Of a stretch of DNA of 64,000 nt, positions 35,013 through 44,297 are shown piece after piece; within the stretch, counting starts at the first letter, position 1; every line of letters begins with the position of its first letter. A model generated the notes under the pieces. It made no database searches. It was not told where the DNA came from and worked only from the letters and a program-made list of their open reading frames with translations. This stretch comes from Bacillota bacterium (GTDB lineage Bacteria; Bacillota; Clostridia; Caldicoprobacterales; DTU083). Both the position numbers and the translations under genes were made by a program. The stretch is from NCBI GenBank assembly GCA_029549985.1, contig JAKPIB010000019.1, forward strand, positions 27,618 through 91,617, in the 5' to 3' direction.

Positions 35013-35969
35013 CTACATCAGATATTTTATAAGGGTGCCGATCCCGACAAGGATGATAAGGGACACGTTGATGATCAGAAAGTTTTTGATCGCATTGACA
35101 AAGGTGTCCCTCTTGGTCTGGAGCGCCATAAACTTGTTTATGTTCTGCTGTACCGGCACCAGGGTCAGGAGGGCAAGCACGGCCGCAACGGGCAGGATGC
35201 CCAGGATCAGGAGAACAGCTATGTCGACAAAGGCTATATAGTACAGGACCTTGAAGAGCACCAGGGATTTTTCCCTGCCTATATATATGGGCAGGGTGTA
35301 GCGCTTGTTGACTATATCGTCTTCAATATCGCAGATGTTGTTGGCAAGCATAATATTGGCTATGCCCATAGTCGCAGGCAGGGCGACCAGGAAAAGCACA
35401 GCAGTCTCAATCAGATCCAGGGTTATATACAGGTCGGCATCTGCCAGCTTAAGGGTCATGATGCCCAGGTCTCCCGTATGGATGAACACGGATATGAATA
35501 TTATGACAAAGCCCATAAAGCCCCCTGAGAATATTTCACCCAATGGCATGCGGGAGATGGGGATCGGCCCGAAGGTATAAAATATGCCCACCGCAAAGGA
35601 TATGATACCCAGGACCAGGACTACAGGGGAGGTCCTCAGGTAAAGCAGGATGCCGAATACTATGGCTATGGTCAGCAGGGTACCGATCACAGCAAGCACA
35701 TGGGACTCCTTGAGGTTGTCCCGGACGATGGCATTGTGCTTCTCATAGTTGTAACCGCTGGTTTTCCTCGCCTTCTTATAGTCTATGTAGTTGTTGATGG
35801 CGGTCGTCGTCATATCGAAGGAAAGGAGCGAAACCAGCATAAATACAAAGTTCAGCACGTCGAATCTGCCGTAACGGTAAAAGGCAAAGAGGCTGCCAAG
35901 CAAAAAGGGCGTTATGCTCGCAACCTTGGTCTGGATCTCCACCAGCTTCAGAAAACTGCTCAATCGCAT
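35013..35969 (-). CDS. UbiA/MenA-family prenyltransferase
   Basis: A 318-residue membrane enzyme with about nine helices that attaches an isoprenoid chain to an aromatic acceptor. The two Asp motifs that hold Mg-diphosphate are present in MenA-like form: NNYIDYKKARKTSG near residue 60 and DIEDDIVNKRYTLPIYIG near 215. This resembles the MenA (1,4-dihydroxy-2-naphthoate) branch more than UbiA proper. No other menaquinone gene lies in the window, so the acceptor is uncertain. AAGAAGG precedes the ATG. Confidence 0.85.
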   Translation of the reverse strand: MRLSSFLKLVEIQTKVASITPFLLGSLFAFYRYGRFDVLNFVFMLVSLLSFDMTTTAINNYIDYKKARKTSGYNYEKHNAIVRDNLKESHVLAVIGTLLTIAIVFGILLYLRTSPVVLVLGIISFAVGIFYTFGPIPISRMPLGEIFSGGFMGFVIIFISVFIHTGDLGIMTLKLADADLYITLDLIETAVLFLVALPATMGIANIMLANNICDIEDDIVNKRYTLPIYIGREKSLVLFKVLYYIAFVDIAVLLILGILPVAAVLALLTLVPVQQNINKFMALQTKRDTFVNAIKNFLIINVSLIILVGIGTLIKYLM

Positions 35970-36078
35970 GATAATACCTTCTTCCGGTAAGTTGTATATT
36001 ATTATTTTTTATTCTACTAGATATACCCTGTATTTTCAACTTGGAGCAGGATGCAGGGCTCCGGTCCGTTGCATAAGC

Positions 36079-36936
36079 TCATTTCCGGTATATTTCATAC
36101 ATGTCCATGGTGTATTTCGTCACATTCCTGTCGTATTCAGGATAAGCGCAGCCCAGCAATTCCGATACTTCCCTGGATACTTCCCGGAAAAGCTGCATGC
36201 ATTCAAACAGGGAGGCCCAGGCATTCTCGCAGGAATCCAGCCGGGATGTGGACAGGAGCCTGTTCCACAGATCCTCCGGTATATACTTGTCCAGAAACTT
36301 ATAGTTCTTGCCGATGCTCAAAGAAAATCCGGTCTCAAAGCCCACCTTCCAGGAAAGCATCCTGAGGAGCTCCCGCCGCAGGATCATGTATAGGTGGTCG
36401 ATCGCAAAGAGGATCTCCCTCCGGCACAGGCCCTTGACCACATAGGGGGTCACATGCCAGAACTCATTGCAGGAGTCGTCAAACTCCTTGGCAGTAGGCC
36501 TTTTCACGTGATAGTCGATATCTGTAGGCACTATCTCCTGCTTTATCCTCTTGTCCTTGTCCAGCAGGACCTTGACCAGCTTGTCAGCCCTCAGGTATTC
36601 ATCCAGGTCTTCAAGGGTATACAGGGTAAGGTCCACCTTGTTGTAATCGTCGAACAGCATAAGGTAGGAATAGCCCCGCTTGGCCGGCTCGAACAGGTCC
36701 ATGGCATCCGGCTTCTGCATCATGATTATATCGCCGAAATATCGAAGCCAGCTGTCGTCAGCCAGATAAGGTCTCATATCGGTAACAAAGTATGAGACAT
36801 CGAAATCCTGAAAGCTGTCCTTCGGTATGTTGACATTGGTACGGGATCCCTCCAGGGTCATTAGCCGGATACGGTCATCTTGCTCAGCAAACCCCAGCAG
36901 CAGATCCATCATCTCTTTTTCAGATCTCATATCCAT
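36079..36936 (-). CDS. aminoglycoside 6-adenylyltransferase-like (AadE/AadK)
   Basis: Nucleotidyltransferase of the ANT(6) family that adenylates streptomycin-type aminoglycosides. Its 285 residues are the family length. The nucleotide-binding motif is EGSRTNVNIPKDSFQDFDV (GSR then the DxD-like DFDV), followed by DLTLYTLEDLDEYL and the C-terminal helical domain (RELLRMLSWKVGFETGFSLS). Several chromosomal members in Firmicutes are intrinsic rather than mobile, and no mobile element borders it. Whether it confers resistance cannot be read from the sequence. Confidence 0.85.
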   Translation of the reverse strand: MDMRSEKEMMDLLLGFAEQDDRIRLMTLEGSRTNVNIPKDSFQDFDVSYFVTDMRPYLADDSWLRYFGDIIMMQKPDAMDLFEPAKRGYSYLMLFDDYNKVDLTLYTLEDLDEYLRADKLVKVLLDKDKRIKQEIVPTDIDYHVKRPTAKEFDDSCNEFWHVTPYVVKGLCRREILFAIDHLYMILRRELLRMLSWKVGFETGFSLSIGKNYKFLDKYIPEDLWNRLLSTSRLDSCENAWASLFECMQLFREVSREVSELLGCAYPEYDRNVTKYTMDMYEIYRK

Positions 36937-37082
36937 ATCCCCGCTTTCATAACTGCCTCTTAGCTTTCTTTACCTGGATCCTGTTTCGCTGTCCTTCTGC
37001 AATCCCTGCCCGGACCGGGTACCCGGTAAAGCCGATCCCCAGGGCCCGCCACTCTCCGCTAATATTATAACATCGTATACAG

Positions 37083-37117
37083 AAAATAGAAAAGCAGCGG
37101 AAACATGATACCGCTGC
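37083..37117 (-). terminator. rho-independent terminator
   Basis: GCAGCGG (37094-37100) pairs with CCGCTGC (37111-37117), with a T-rich stretch on the minus strand. It follows the UroD-like gene. Confidence 0.7.
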
Positions 37118-37166
37118 CACGAAAGCCAGGTAAAGCCTATATCAGATATAGTTCAATGAAATATGA

Positions 37167-38228
37167 TCAGTATACGCCGTAAGTCCTTGCTTCCTCCACC
37201 ATGACCCGGGCATTCCTGAAGTCGGCATTTGCAGGGTACTCACAGCCTGTAGCCAGGATAAATCCCCCGTCCTTCTTATACAGGTCGATCTGCCTGCGGC
37301 ATTCCTGCCGTACCTCTTCTTCGCTTGCCCTTATGATCCAGGTCGGGTCGACGTGCCCGATCAGGGTGGTCACATTGCCGTACTTGGCCTTCAGCTCTTC
37401 ACCGGACCTGCAGTCGTCCGGCAGGTGCAGGAAGGATATGGCTTCGGGCTTCATCATCTCGATCTGGGCATCGAAGTAGATGCCGTTGCCGCAGTTGTGG
37501 ATCATGACCATGCGGCCCCGCTTGTGTATATGCTCAGCAAGGTCCCTTACATATACACCTTCGAACTCCTTCCACATGGCCTTGCTCATGATCGACTGGC
37601 TGGCAAACAGCGTATCGAGCATGATCGCATGTACCCCTGTATCTATCAGGGCATCACAGTAATCGAACAGGGTGCGGTTTATCTCTGCAACAGCATGCTT
37701 GACCGCATCGGGATCATCTATGATATCCATGAAGATGTTGGCCTGGCCCCTCATCATGCTGAGTATGCCCAGGGGTCCGAATACAAATGCCACTATCGGG
37801 TATTCCTCGCCCTTTGCCCTGACCAGCTTGTCGCACAGCTTGATGTGCTCGGACATCCTGGGCCCGTCCTGTGGTTTCAAGGCCTTTACCTTCACATAAT
37901 CATCGATGCTCTTTAGGTAGTGGTTATTGTGATTGGGATGGGCAGCCTCCCTTTCAGGGAACACAAGCTCCTGTCCGAAGTCACTGGCCTCTACAGAAAG
38001 GTCTGTCAATGTCACTATGCAGTCAAGGCCATACTCTTCCGTCACCCTGCAGTAAGCCTCAGCGGTTATGTCCGAGTTCAGGGCCCAGTCCTTGTAGCTT
38101 GCATTGACCAGCTTCCTTGAGATACCGTTGAGGAGAGGATATACCGGTACCCTGTCAGGCTCCTTGTGCTGCAGCGTGATCGCTACCCGCTCCAGAGCAG
38201 TTAGTCTATCATTGTTTTTCATAGCCAA
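37167..38228 (-). CDS. UroD/MtaA-like corrinoid methyltransferase-family protein
   Basis: About 353 residues of the uroporphyrinogen-decarboxylase fold. The Zn-type motif MVMIHNCGNG and a later Cys in LATGCEYPAN match the His-x-Cys...Cys pattern of MtaA/CmuA methyltransferases and lack the Arg/Asp set of true UroD. It should act on methyl groups bound to corrinoid proteins; the methyl donor is unknown. No corrinoid protein gene lies nearby. I use the TTG at 38228, seven bases after AGGGGG; the ATG at 38222 is the alternative. Confidence 0.82.
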   Translation of the reverse strand: MAMKNNDRLTALERVAITLQHKEPDRVPVYPLLNGISRKLVNASYKDWALNSDITAEAYCRVTEEYGLDCIVTLTDLSVEASDFGQELVFPEREAAHPNHNNHYLKSIDDYVKVKALKPQDGPRMSEHIKLCDKLVRAKGEEYPIVAFVFGPLGILSMMRGQANIFMDIIDDPDAVKHAVAEINRTLFDYCDALIDTGVHAIMLDTLFASQSIMSKAMWKEFEGVYVRDLAEHIHKRGRMVMIHNCGNGIYFDAQIEMMKPEAISFLHLPDDCRSGEELKAKYGNVTTLIGHVDPTWIIRASEEEVRQECRRQIDLYKKDGGFILATGCEYPANADFRNARVMVEEARTYGVY

Positions 38229-38362
38229 GTGCAGTCCCCCTATTGTTATTTTATCGGCAATCTCATTATAAACAACCGTGGGTCCTGCAACAACAGCCCG
38301 AGGCCATACTGACAAGATAGTACTATATATGAGCAAGAATAACGTGGGAATCAGGGGATCCT

Positions 38363-40726
38363 TCAGATGGTCGAATGGGTTCTATGCCCATGAAAGAAGT
38401 CAGACAGGACTTTGGCAACCGCTTCCGGCGAATCTACCCTTGAAAACCCGTTCCATTCGGCGGGGAAAAGGTCCAGGTACCGCCGGTGCAAAAACCTGTC
38501 GTCCAAGAGCAGGACAAAGCCCCTGTCCTCCTCAGTCCGGATGACCCTGCCCGCTGCCTGTAAGACCCTGTTCATGCCCGGGTACATATAGGCGTATTCA
38601 AAGCCCATGCCATTTGTTTCACTGAAATAGCGGGCTATGAGATCATTCTCCGGCGATAGTCTGGGCAGGCCTACACCTACGATGATTGCTCCGGACAGGC
38701 GGTCACCTTTTAGGTCTATGCCCTCCGAGAATATCCCGCCCATAACGGCAAAGGCCGTCATCGTCTCGCCAGGATCGGTCTCAAAGCTGCCCAGGAACCT
38801 CTCCCTTTCAGCCTCATCCATCTGCCTGCCCTGAACGATGCAGTAATCCCCGGGCCACAGGGCCCTATATATGAAATATACATTTTCCATGTACTCGAAT
38901 GATGGAAAGAAAACCAGGTAATTGCCCCTCATCTGGCTGACGGCATTCTTTATATAGCGGGCGACCTTTTCGTACCCTGATCCTCTGTCCTTGTATCTGG
39001 TGGAAATACTCCCGGCCGCCATGACACACAGGTTTTCCCTCGGAAAGGGCGAGGGCAGGCAGACGGCCCGGTCCTCCCAGCTGCCTCCCAGCATCTCCCT
39101 GTAATAGTCCAGGGGCTGGAGGGTGGCTGAGAAGAAAACTGCAGTCCTTCCCTTGCAGCATGCCTTGTTTATGAGATAGGACGGGTCAAGGCAGAAGAGC
39201 TTCAGCTCGACCTCGTCATTGATCCGGGTGGCATAAGCCACATAGCGCTCATCAAAGCTGTTGCCAACGGCCAGAAAGGCAAGGCAGTCGAAAAACAGAT
39301 CGATCAGTCCGGGATCAGGCAAAAAGCTCTTATTCTTCGCCAAATGCTCCTGAAGGGCCCGGGTGAACCTGTCCACGTATCCCAAAAGCTCTGTCGGGAG
39401 ATCAATAGTGACTGTCTGGTACTTTTCCTCGATGGACTTGCGCAGCCCGATAAACCACTTGTTGATCCGACTGAATTCCTTGTATGCATCAGGCACAGCC
39501 GTTTTGAGCACGTGCCTGTGCTCCATGAATGCTTTCTTGGACAGCATGGCAGAGTACATCTCCCTGGCCCTGTCCACCAGGTTGTGGGCCTCGTCGATAA
39601 GGAGGGTATAGTCCCCGCCATACTCAAAAAACCGCCTCAGGTATGCCCTGGGGTCAAAGACATAGTTGTAGTCGCAGATCACAAGGTCTGCCCACAGGGA
39701 TATGTCCAGCCCGTATTCAAAGGGACAGACCCTGTGCCTGATTGCATATTCAAGCAGGATATCGCGAGTGATCAGGGTCTCCTTCGTAAGGATATCGTAT
39801 ATGGCCTCATTTACCCGGTCGTAATGGCCCCGGGCATATTCACAGACCTCCGGCTCACACTCCACCCTGTCGCACAGGCATATCTTATCCTTGGCGGTCA
39901 GGGTCAGGGACCTGATGAACAGGCCCTTTTCCGCCATTATGCCCGCTGCCTGCTCCGCCGCCTGCCTGGTCACAGTCTTGGCAGTCAGGTAAAACAGCTT
40001 TTCTCCCATCCCTTCGCCCATTGCCTTGACTGCCGGGTAGAGGACCGACATGGTCTTGCCCGTGCCTGTAGGGGCCTGGGCGAACAGAGGCCGCTTGTCC
40101 CTGATCGCACGATAGACTTCGGCTGCCAGCGCTCTCTGTCCTCTGCGGTAGGAGGCAAAGGGGAAAGCCAGGGCTCTGATGCTTTCGTCCCGTCTTGCTT
40201 TGGAGCTTACGGCAAGGCTTGCCCATTTTTCGTACTGACCGGCCAGGCCGTAGAAAAAGTCCTTCAATTCGTCACCTGAAAACAGCCTGGTAAGCTGCCT
40301 TATCTCATCCGTTTCAGCATTTATATAGGTGAGCCTTACAGTGACCTCCTTCAGGCCCTCGCGCGCACAGTACATCCAGGCATAGCATTTTGCCTGGGCC
40401 CAGTGAAGGAGGCTGAAATCATCATCGATCAGGTCCAGGGGCAACGTGGTGCTTTTGATCTCATCTATGATGACGCCTGTGTCCCCGGCTATTATGCCGT
40501 CGGCGATACCCTCGACTGCCAGGGTAAAGTCATCGAATTCAACATCCCAGGCAAGCCTGACCTCCGGGCTGTAATCCTCCCCCGCCGCCCGCTGCAGCCT
40601 GCGGTGGAGCCTTGCCCCCTGCAGCATGGATTCACTGCTCCGGATGCCCATGGGCCTTATGTCGCCGCTTTTCAGCAGAAATTCTACCAGATTGCGTACA
40701 GATATCCTGACTATAGGTTTTTCCAT
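38363..40726 (-). CDS. PD-(D/E)XK nuclease fused to DinG/XPD-like helicase
   Basis: A 787-residue DNA repair enzyme. Residues 1-135 are a PD-(D/E)XK-type domain with Glu72, Asp76 and Glu89-x-Lys91. About 200-770 are an XPD/DinG-like superfamily 2 helicase with the Walker A motif APTGTGKT (about 218-225), DEAH at 378-381 and a 4Fe-4S-type Cys set in the insert (Cys283, 285, 290, 295 and 334). The C-terminal motif VMGGIFSEGIDLKGDRLSGA and the final QAAGRVIRTEED box are present. This fused form occurs in Firmicutes. The nuclease residues look intact. Confidence 0.85.
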   Translation of the reverse strand: MEKPIVRISVRNLVEFLLKSGDIRPMGIRSSESMLQGARLHRRLQRAAGEDYSPEVRLAWDVEFDDFTLAVEGIADGIIAGDTGVIIDEIKSTTLPLDLIDDDFSLLHWAQAKCYAWMYCAREGLKEVTVRLTYINAETDEIRQLTRLFSGDELKDFFYGLAGQYEKWASLAVSSKARRDESIRALAFPFASYRRGQRALAAEVYRAIRDKRPLFAQAPTGTGKTMSVLYPAVKAMGEGMGEKLFYLTAKTVTRQAAEQAAGIMAEKGLFIRSLTLTAKDKICLCDRVECEPEVCEYARGHYDRVNEAIYDILTKETLITRDILLEYAIRHRVCPFEYGLDISLWADLVICDYNYVFDPRAYLRRFFEYGGDYTLLIDEAHNLVDRAREMYSAMLSKKAFMEHRHVLKTAVPDAYKEFSRINKWFIGLRKSIEEKYQTVTIDLPTELLGYVDRFTRALQEHLAKNKSFLPDPGLIDLFFDCLAFLAVGNSFDERYVAYATRINDEVELKLFCLDPSYLINKACCKGRTAVFFSATLQPLDYYREMLGGSWEDRAVCLPSPFPRENLCVMAAGSISTRYKDRGSGYEKVARYIKNAVSQMRGNYLVFFPSFEYMENVYFIYRALWPGDYCIVQGRQMDEAERERFLGSFETDPGETMTAFAVMGGIFSEGIDLKGDRLSGAIIVGVGLPRLSPENDLIARYFSETNGMGFEYAYMYPGMNRVLQAAGRVIRTEEDRGFVLLLDDRFLHRRYLDLFPAEWNGFSRVDSPEAVAKVLSDFFHGHRTHSTI

Positions 40727-40859
40727 ATGCTTTTCCTTTTCATCCCGGGCACGCAGTCCGCACCTTTTTCCTTAGTATATCACAGCAGGCATCAGGACGG
40801 GAACGTCGGTTCTGTCCCGACAGGCAACGCTATATCTATATAAACAAGTTATAAATTGC

Positions 40860-40886
40860 AAAAGACAGGCCCAAAGCCTGTCTTTT
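40860..40886 (-). terminator. rho-independent terminator
   Basis: AAAAGACAGGC (40860-40870) pairs with GCCTGTCTTTT (40876-40886). It ends the aminopeptidase transcript. Confidence 0.75.
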
Positions 40887-40949
40887 CGATATATCGGGAG
40901 CCTATCTCTTTAAGGACCTTAGTCCATGTACATGAACCATGCAGCAAGC

Positions 40950-40990
40950 GCATAAGCAACTGGGACCTAAAATGTCCCAATAGCTTATGC
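40950..40990. repeat. long imperfect hairpin
   Basis: GCATAAGC (40950-40957) pairs with GCTTATGC (40983-40990); TGGGAC (40961-40966) pairs with GTCCCA (40974-40979). The stop of the aminopeptidase is five bases away. There is no T run, so it may stabilise the 3' end of the mRNA. The remaining bases of 40727-40994 contain no gene. Confidence 0.6.
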
Positions 40991-40994
40991 TTCA

Positions 40995-42224
40995 TTAAAT
41001 TACGAAATTGCCCTTCCTGAACACCGGGACTTGCTCCCCGGAATCCTTTACCCCTGTTATCTCAAGGTCAGCCGTTCCGAACATGAAGTCGACATGCACC
41101 AGGGAGTTGTTGATCCCTGCTGCTTCCAGCTCCTCAGGTGTCATACCGTCACTGCCCTCCAGGCAGATCGGGTAGGCCTTGCCGATAGCCAGGTGGCAGG
41201 AGGCATTTTCGTCAAACAGGGTATTGTAAAACAGTATATTCATATTGGAAATAGGTGAATCATAGGGCACCAGCGCCAGCTCGCCCAGGTAATGGGCCCC
41301 CTCGTCGGTCTCTATGAGCTGCTTCAGCACCTCATAGCCCTTTTTGGCACTGAAGTCAACAATACGGCCCTTCTCAAAGGTAATTGAGAAATCCTCGATC
41401 AGGTTGCCGTTGTAGTTGAGAGGCATGGAAGCAACCACAGTCCCGTCCACACCGTCTCTCCTAGGAGCCGTGAAGATCTCCTCCGTTGGCATGTTGGCTA
41501 TAAACTCAACGCCGTCAGCGGAAAGCTCTGAGCCTCCAAGCCAGATATGCCCCTTTGGCAGCTTTATCACAAGATCCGTGCCCAGGCTGTTTTTGATATG
41601 CAGGGCATCGAACTGGTGCTTGTTAAGCTTCTCCATGTGGGCTTTAAGAGAATCCGTATGCCTGGCCCACTCTGCGACCGGGTCGCTGCTGTCCGCCCTG
41701 ACAGCCTTAAGTATGGCATCCCAGAGCATATCGACCGCTTCCTGCTCCGGTGCGTCGGGAAACACCTTCTTTGCCCAGGCCTTTGTCGGCACTGACGCAA
41801 TGCACCACCTGATCTTATTGCCCATCAGGCGCTCGGAATGGACCTTGAGGGCTGTCCTGGCGGCCTTGTTGGCCCTTGAGAGCCGGCCGGGGTCAACATC
41901 CTTGAATAGCTCGGGATCGGATGCCGATATGCTGAGGTAAGCGGCATTATGGGCGTCATAAAACTCATAGAACTGCTTCTGCCAGTCCGGAAACTCGTCA
42001 AAGATCTCATCCGGGGCGCTTTTGTAGGTGATCTTTGATGTAAGCTCGTCAGTCCACCTCACAACGACCTCCCTGGCCCCCTCATCGTAGGCCGTCTGGA
42101 CTGTCAGCCTTGTGAAATCCGCACATTCTATGGGGCTCGCTATGACCAGGGTCTGGTTCTTCTGGAGGTTCAGGCCTGTTTTCACTATCAGCCGCGCATA
42201 TCTTTTCAAAGCTTCATTGTTCAT
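40995..42224 (-). CDS. M29-family aminopeptidase
   Basis: Metallo-aminopeptidase (AmpS/PepS/T2 type), 409 residues. The N-terminal domain begins MNNEALKRYARLIVKTGLNLQ and has the linker pattern VVRWTDELTSKITYKSAPDE. The metal-binding C-terminal half shows SLGTDLVIKLPKGHIWLGG, EEIFTAPRRDGVDGTVVASM, HYLGELALVPYDSPIS and the terminal VHVDFMFGTADLEITG. I use the ATG at 42224, preceded by AGAAGGTG; the frame runs 23 codons further upstream. It removes N-terminal residues from peptides in the cytoplasm. Confidence 0.9.
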   Translation of the reverse strand: MNNEALKRYARLIVKTGLNLQKNQTLVIASPIECADFTRLTVQTAYDEGAREVVVRWTDELTSKITYKSAPDEIFDEFPDWQKQFYEFYDAHNAAYLSISASDPELFKDVDPGRLSRANKAARTALKVHSERLMGNKIRWCIASVPTKAWAKKVFPDAPEQEAVDMLWDAILKAVRADSSDPVAEWARHTDSLKAHMEKLNKHQFDALHIKNSLGTDLVIKLPKGHIWLGGSELSADGVEFIANMPTEEIFTAPRRDGVDGTVVASMPLNYNGNLIEDFSITFEKGRIVDFSAKKGYEVLKQLIETDEGAHYLGELALVPYDSPISNMNILFYNTLFDENASCHLAIGKAYPICLEGSDGMTPEELEAAGINNSLVHVDFMFGTADLEITGVKDSGEQVPVFRKGNFVI

Positions 42225-42407
42225 AAATACACCTTCTTCTGTTCGATTATTGGATAAATCAACATTATAACAGCCTTGCCTTTTTGCGGTCATTGCCCGC
42301 TGCAGATATATTCTGCTGCAGCAAGGCTTAAAAGTCCTATATGGTTAGACAGACATTTTTTATCTTGACTGGTATACATTATGTATAACAAGCCGGGGCC
42401 ACTGATG

Positions 42408-44144
42408 TCAATAGCTGCATGCTTTGCTGATAAGCAGGTTTATTTCCTCCCTCTTGTTCAGGAGCCATTCATCATCCCTGGGGTATTCGCTGAAGGTGAT
42501 CGGAGAGTCCAGGCCTGCATCCAATACAGCTGTGGCTTTCTCCCTGCCGATCAGCTCCTCCAGCAGCCTGAGCGCCCTGAAATCCTGCAGGGCTTCATAA
42601 AAGACCTCCAGCCTGATGGATTCCAGGGGGCCCTCTTCACCGGGATACACCAGGAAGGCATCTCCCGAGGGGAATGCCTTGCCTGCATCCGTTTCCTTGA
42701 AGGGGTCAACAGGGCGGGTCGAGTATTGGGTATACCAGAAGTTATAGCCCCAATGCAGGAAGCCTGCCAGGCCGTACTTGTACAATTGCATGCCCAGTAT
42801 CCTGTGCCTGGCCGAGGGCATGCTGAAAAACCTGTTGGATACCTTGCGGTACTGGCCGCAGCAATAATAGGTCCACAATTTTGGCACCTTGTTTTCCAGG
42901 AAGGGCTCTATGTGGTCCGATGCAGGGATCGGCCTTTTCACAAGCCCGCGTCTGTAAAACTCATAGCTGGACAAGGCGTCTATGACAGGGAAGCCGGACA
43001 GGTGCTTGTACACTATGCGGCTTGCGTTGGCGTAGGACTTTAGGTGGTCCTCCTGGGGCTCATCGGATACATGGAAGTAGCTGCGTTTTTCCAGGCCGTT
43101 CTCCTCGATGAATGAGACCAGGGCAGGCAGGAACCGGTCGAGGAAGCCTTCGTATTCAGGTCCTGCAGCATCTGTCTCCCAGCCGAATATTTTCTTCAGC
43201 TCACCGTTCTCCTCGGCAACTATTTTTGGAGCATGCTCAGCCCCCCACTGGGTGAACAGGTGGGAAAACTCGAAATATTCGACCCCGTTTGCATCGCACA
43301 GGTCGACCCACCGCTTCAGCTTGTCAAAGCCGAACTCATACTCATTGCCATGCTTTTTGACATCCACCAGCTGGACCGTCGGCCTTTCACCGCCTACAGC
43401 CGTATCAAGGGGGATGGTGAAGAGCGGGGTCAGGATCATGTTTATCCCATGGGCCACTGCCGTTTTTATGTACTGCTCGATGCGGCGCCAATGGGCTTCG
43501 CTGAAGACCTCGTCCTTGTAATACGTCGCCAGGCAGTCGGCGTAGAACCACTCCGTCACTATGAGGGTCTGCTTTGGCAGCAGGCAGTCTATAACGGTCA
43601 TGTGAAATATGGGGCTGCCCAGCTTTTCTCCCTCAGGGGCGAAAAAAGCGATCTCCACGGGATAACAGCCCGGCTTTGCTTTTACATGCTCCTGCTTTAC
43701 TGCCCTATGCCCCGGCTCTGCTTTTTTATCCCTTAAGTCGATTGTGACCCACAGAGACTGCCACCGGTCCGACAAGGGCAGGGTATCCTGAACGGGCAGC
43801 AGGAGGTCCGGATAGGGCCCCGGCTCCGTCCGCAGCACATACTCATCGTGGTCCGGGTAACAGGGCAGGTCCGACTGCACGGTCTCGACCTTTCGAAGCG
43901 TCATATAGGGTGAGAGCTCAGATACTGCCTTGACCCTGACTTCATCAAGACTATTTGCGCTATACGTCAGATTACCATTCAGATGACCATCATCCGGCCT
44001 TCTCCTGTACGCTACCTGAAAGGAGTATACCTCATTCAGGAGCATGGAACCCTTTTCCCAGGGCCTGGCTGTCAGGCCCTCATCTGGGAAAACCTTCACA
44101 AGAGAGCTCAACAGCCTGAACTCCAACCCGCTGCTGTTCGACAT
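42408..44144 (-). CDS. DUF4091-type glycoside-hydrolase-like protein
   Basis: A 578-residue protein with a beta-sandwich N-terminal part (about 1-190) and a TIM-barrel-like centre (about 195-480, TVTEWFYADC-like segment, then FSHLFTQWGAEHAPK and FHVSDEPQEDHLKSYANASR) that ends with a short sandwich domain (EGPLESIRLEVFYEALQDFRALRLLE). DUF4091 proteins group with clan GH-A-like enzymes; the Glu in SDEPQ could be catalytic. There is no signal peptide, so it should work in the cytoplasm on imported sugars. GGAGG precedes the ATG. No sugar transporter is adjacent. Confidence 0.8.
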   Translation of the reverse strand: MSNSSGLEFRLLSSLVKVFPDEGLTARPWEKGSMLLNEVYSFQVAYRRRPDDGHLNGNLTYSANSLDEVRVKAVSELSPYMTLRKVETVQSDLPCYPDHDEYVLRTEPGPYPDLLLPVQDTLPLSDRWQSLWVTIDLRDKKAEPGHRAVKQEHVKAKPGCYPVEIAFFAPEGEKLGSPIFHMTVIDCLLPKQTLIVTEWFYADCLATYYKDEVFSEAHWRRIEQYIKTAVAHGINMILTPLFTIPLDTAVGGERPTVQLVDVKKHGNEYEFGFDKLKRWVDLCDANGVEYFEFSHLFTQWGAEHAPKIVAEENGELKKIFGWETDAAGPEYEGFLDRFLPALVSFIEENGLEKRSYFHVSDEPQEDHLKSYANASRIVYKHLSGFPVIDALSSYEFYRRGLVKRPIPASDHIEPFLENKVPKLWTYYCCGQYRKVSNRFFSMPSARHRILGMQLYKYGLAGFLHWGYNFWYTQYSTRPVDPFKETDAGKAFPSGDAFLVYPGEEGPLESIRLEVFYEALQDFRALRLLEELIGREKATAVLDAGLDSPITFSEYPRDDEWLLNKREEINLLISKACSY

Positions 44145-44239
44145 CAGTATTGATCCTCCGGTCTTCTCATAGGCTCTTTTAAATAGTTACACAAAATATA
44201 CCACTGCCAAGGGCAATTATCAAGCCCGGACTTTAAGCC

Positions 44240-44272
44240 AAAAAACGCCGCCCGGCAGTAAGACCGGACGGC
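44240..44272 (-). terminator. rho-independent terminator of thiT
   Basis: GCCGCCCGG (44247-44255) pairs with CCGGACGGC (44264-44272) with six T on the minus strand. Confidence 0.85.
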
Positions 44273-44297
44273 ACATCCGGGATTTATACAATCACAT

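Noticed and set aside
36079..36936. Recently acquired resistance island around the AadE-like gene
   Set aside because: No IS, integron or direct repeats flank it and its base composition is like the neighbours; probably an intrinsic gene.
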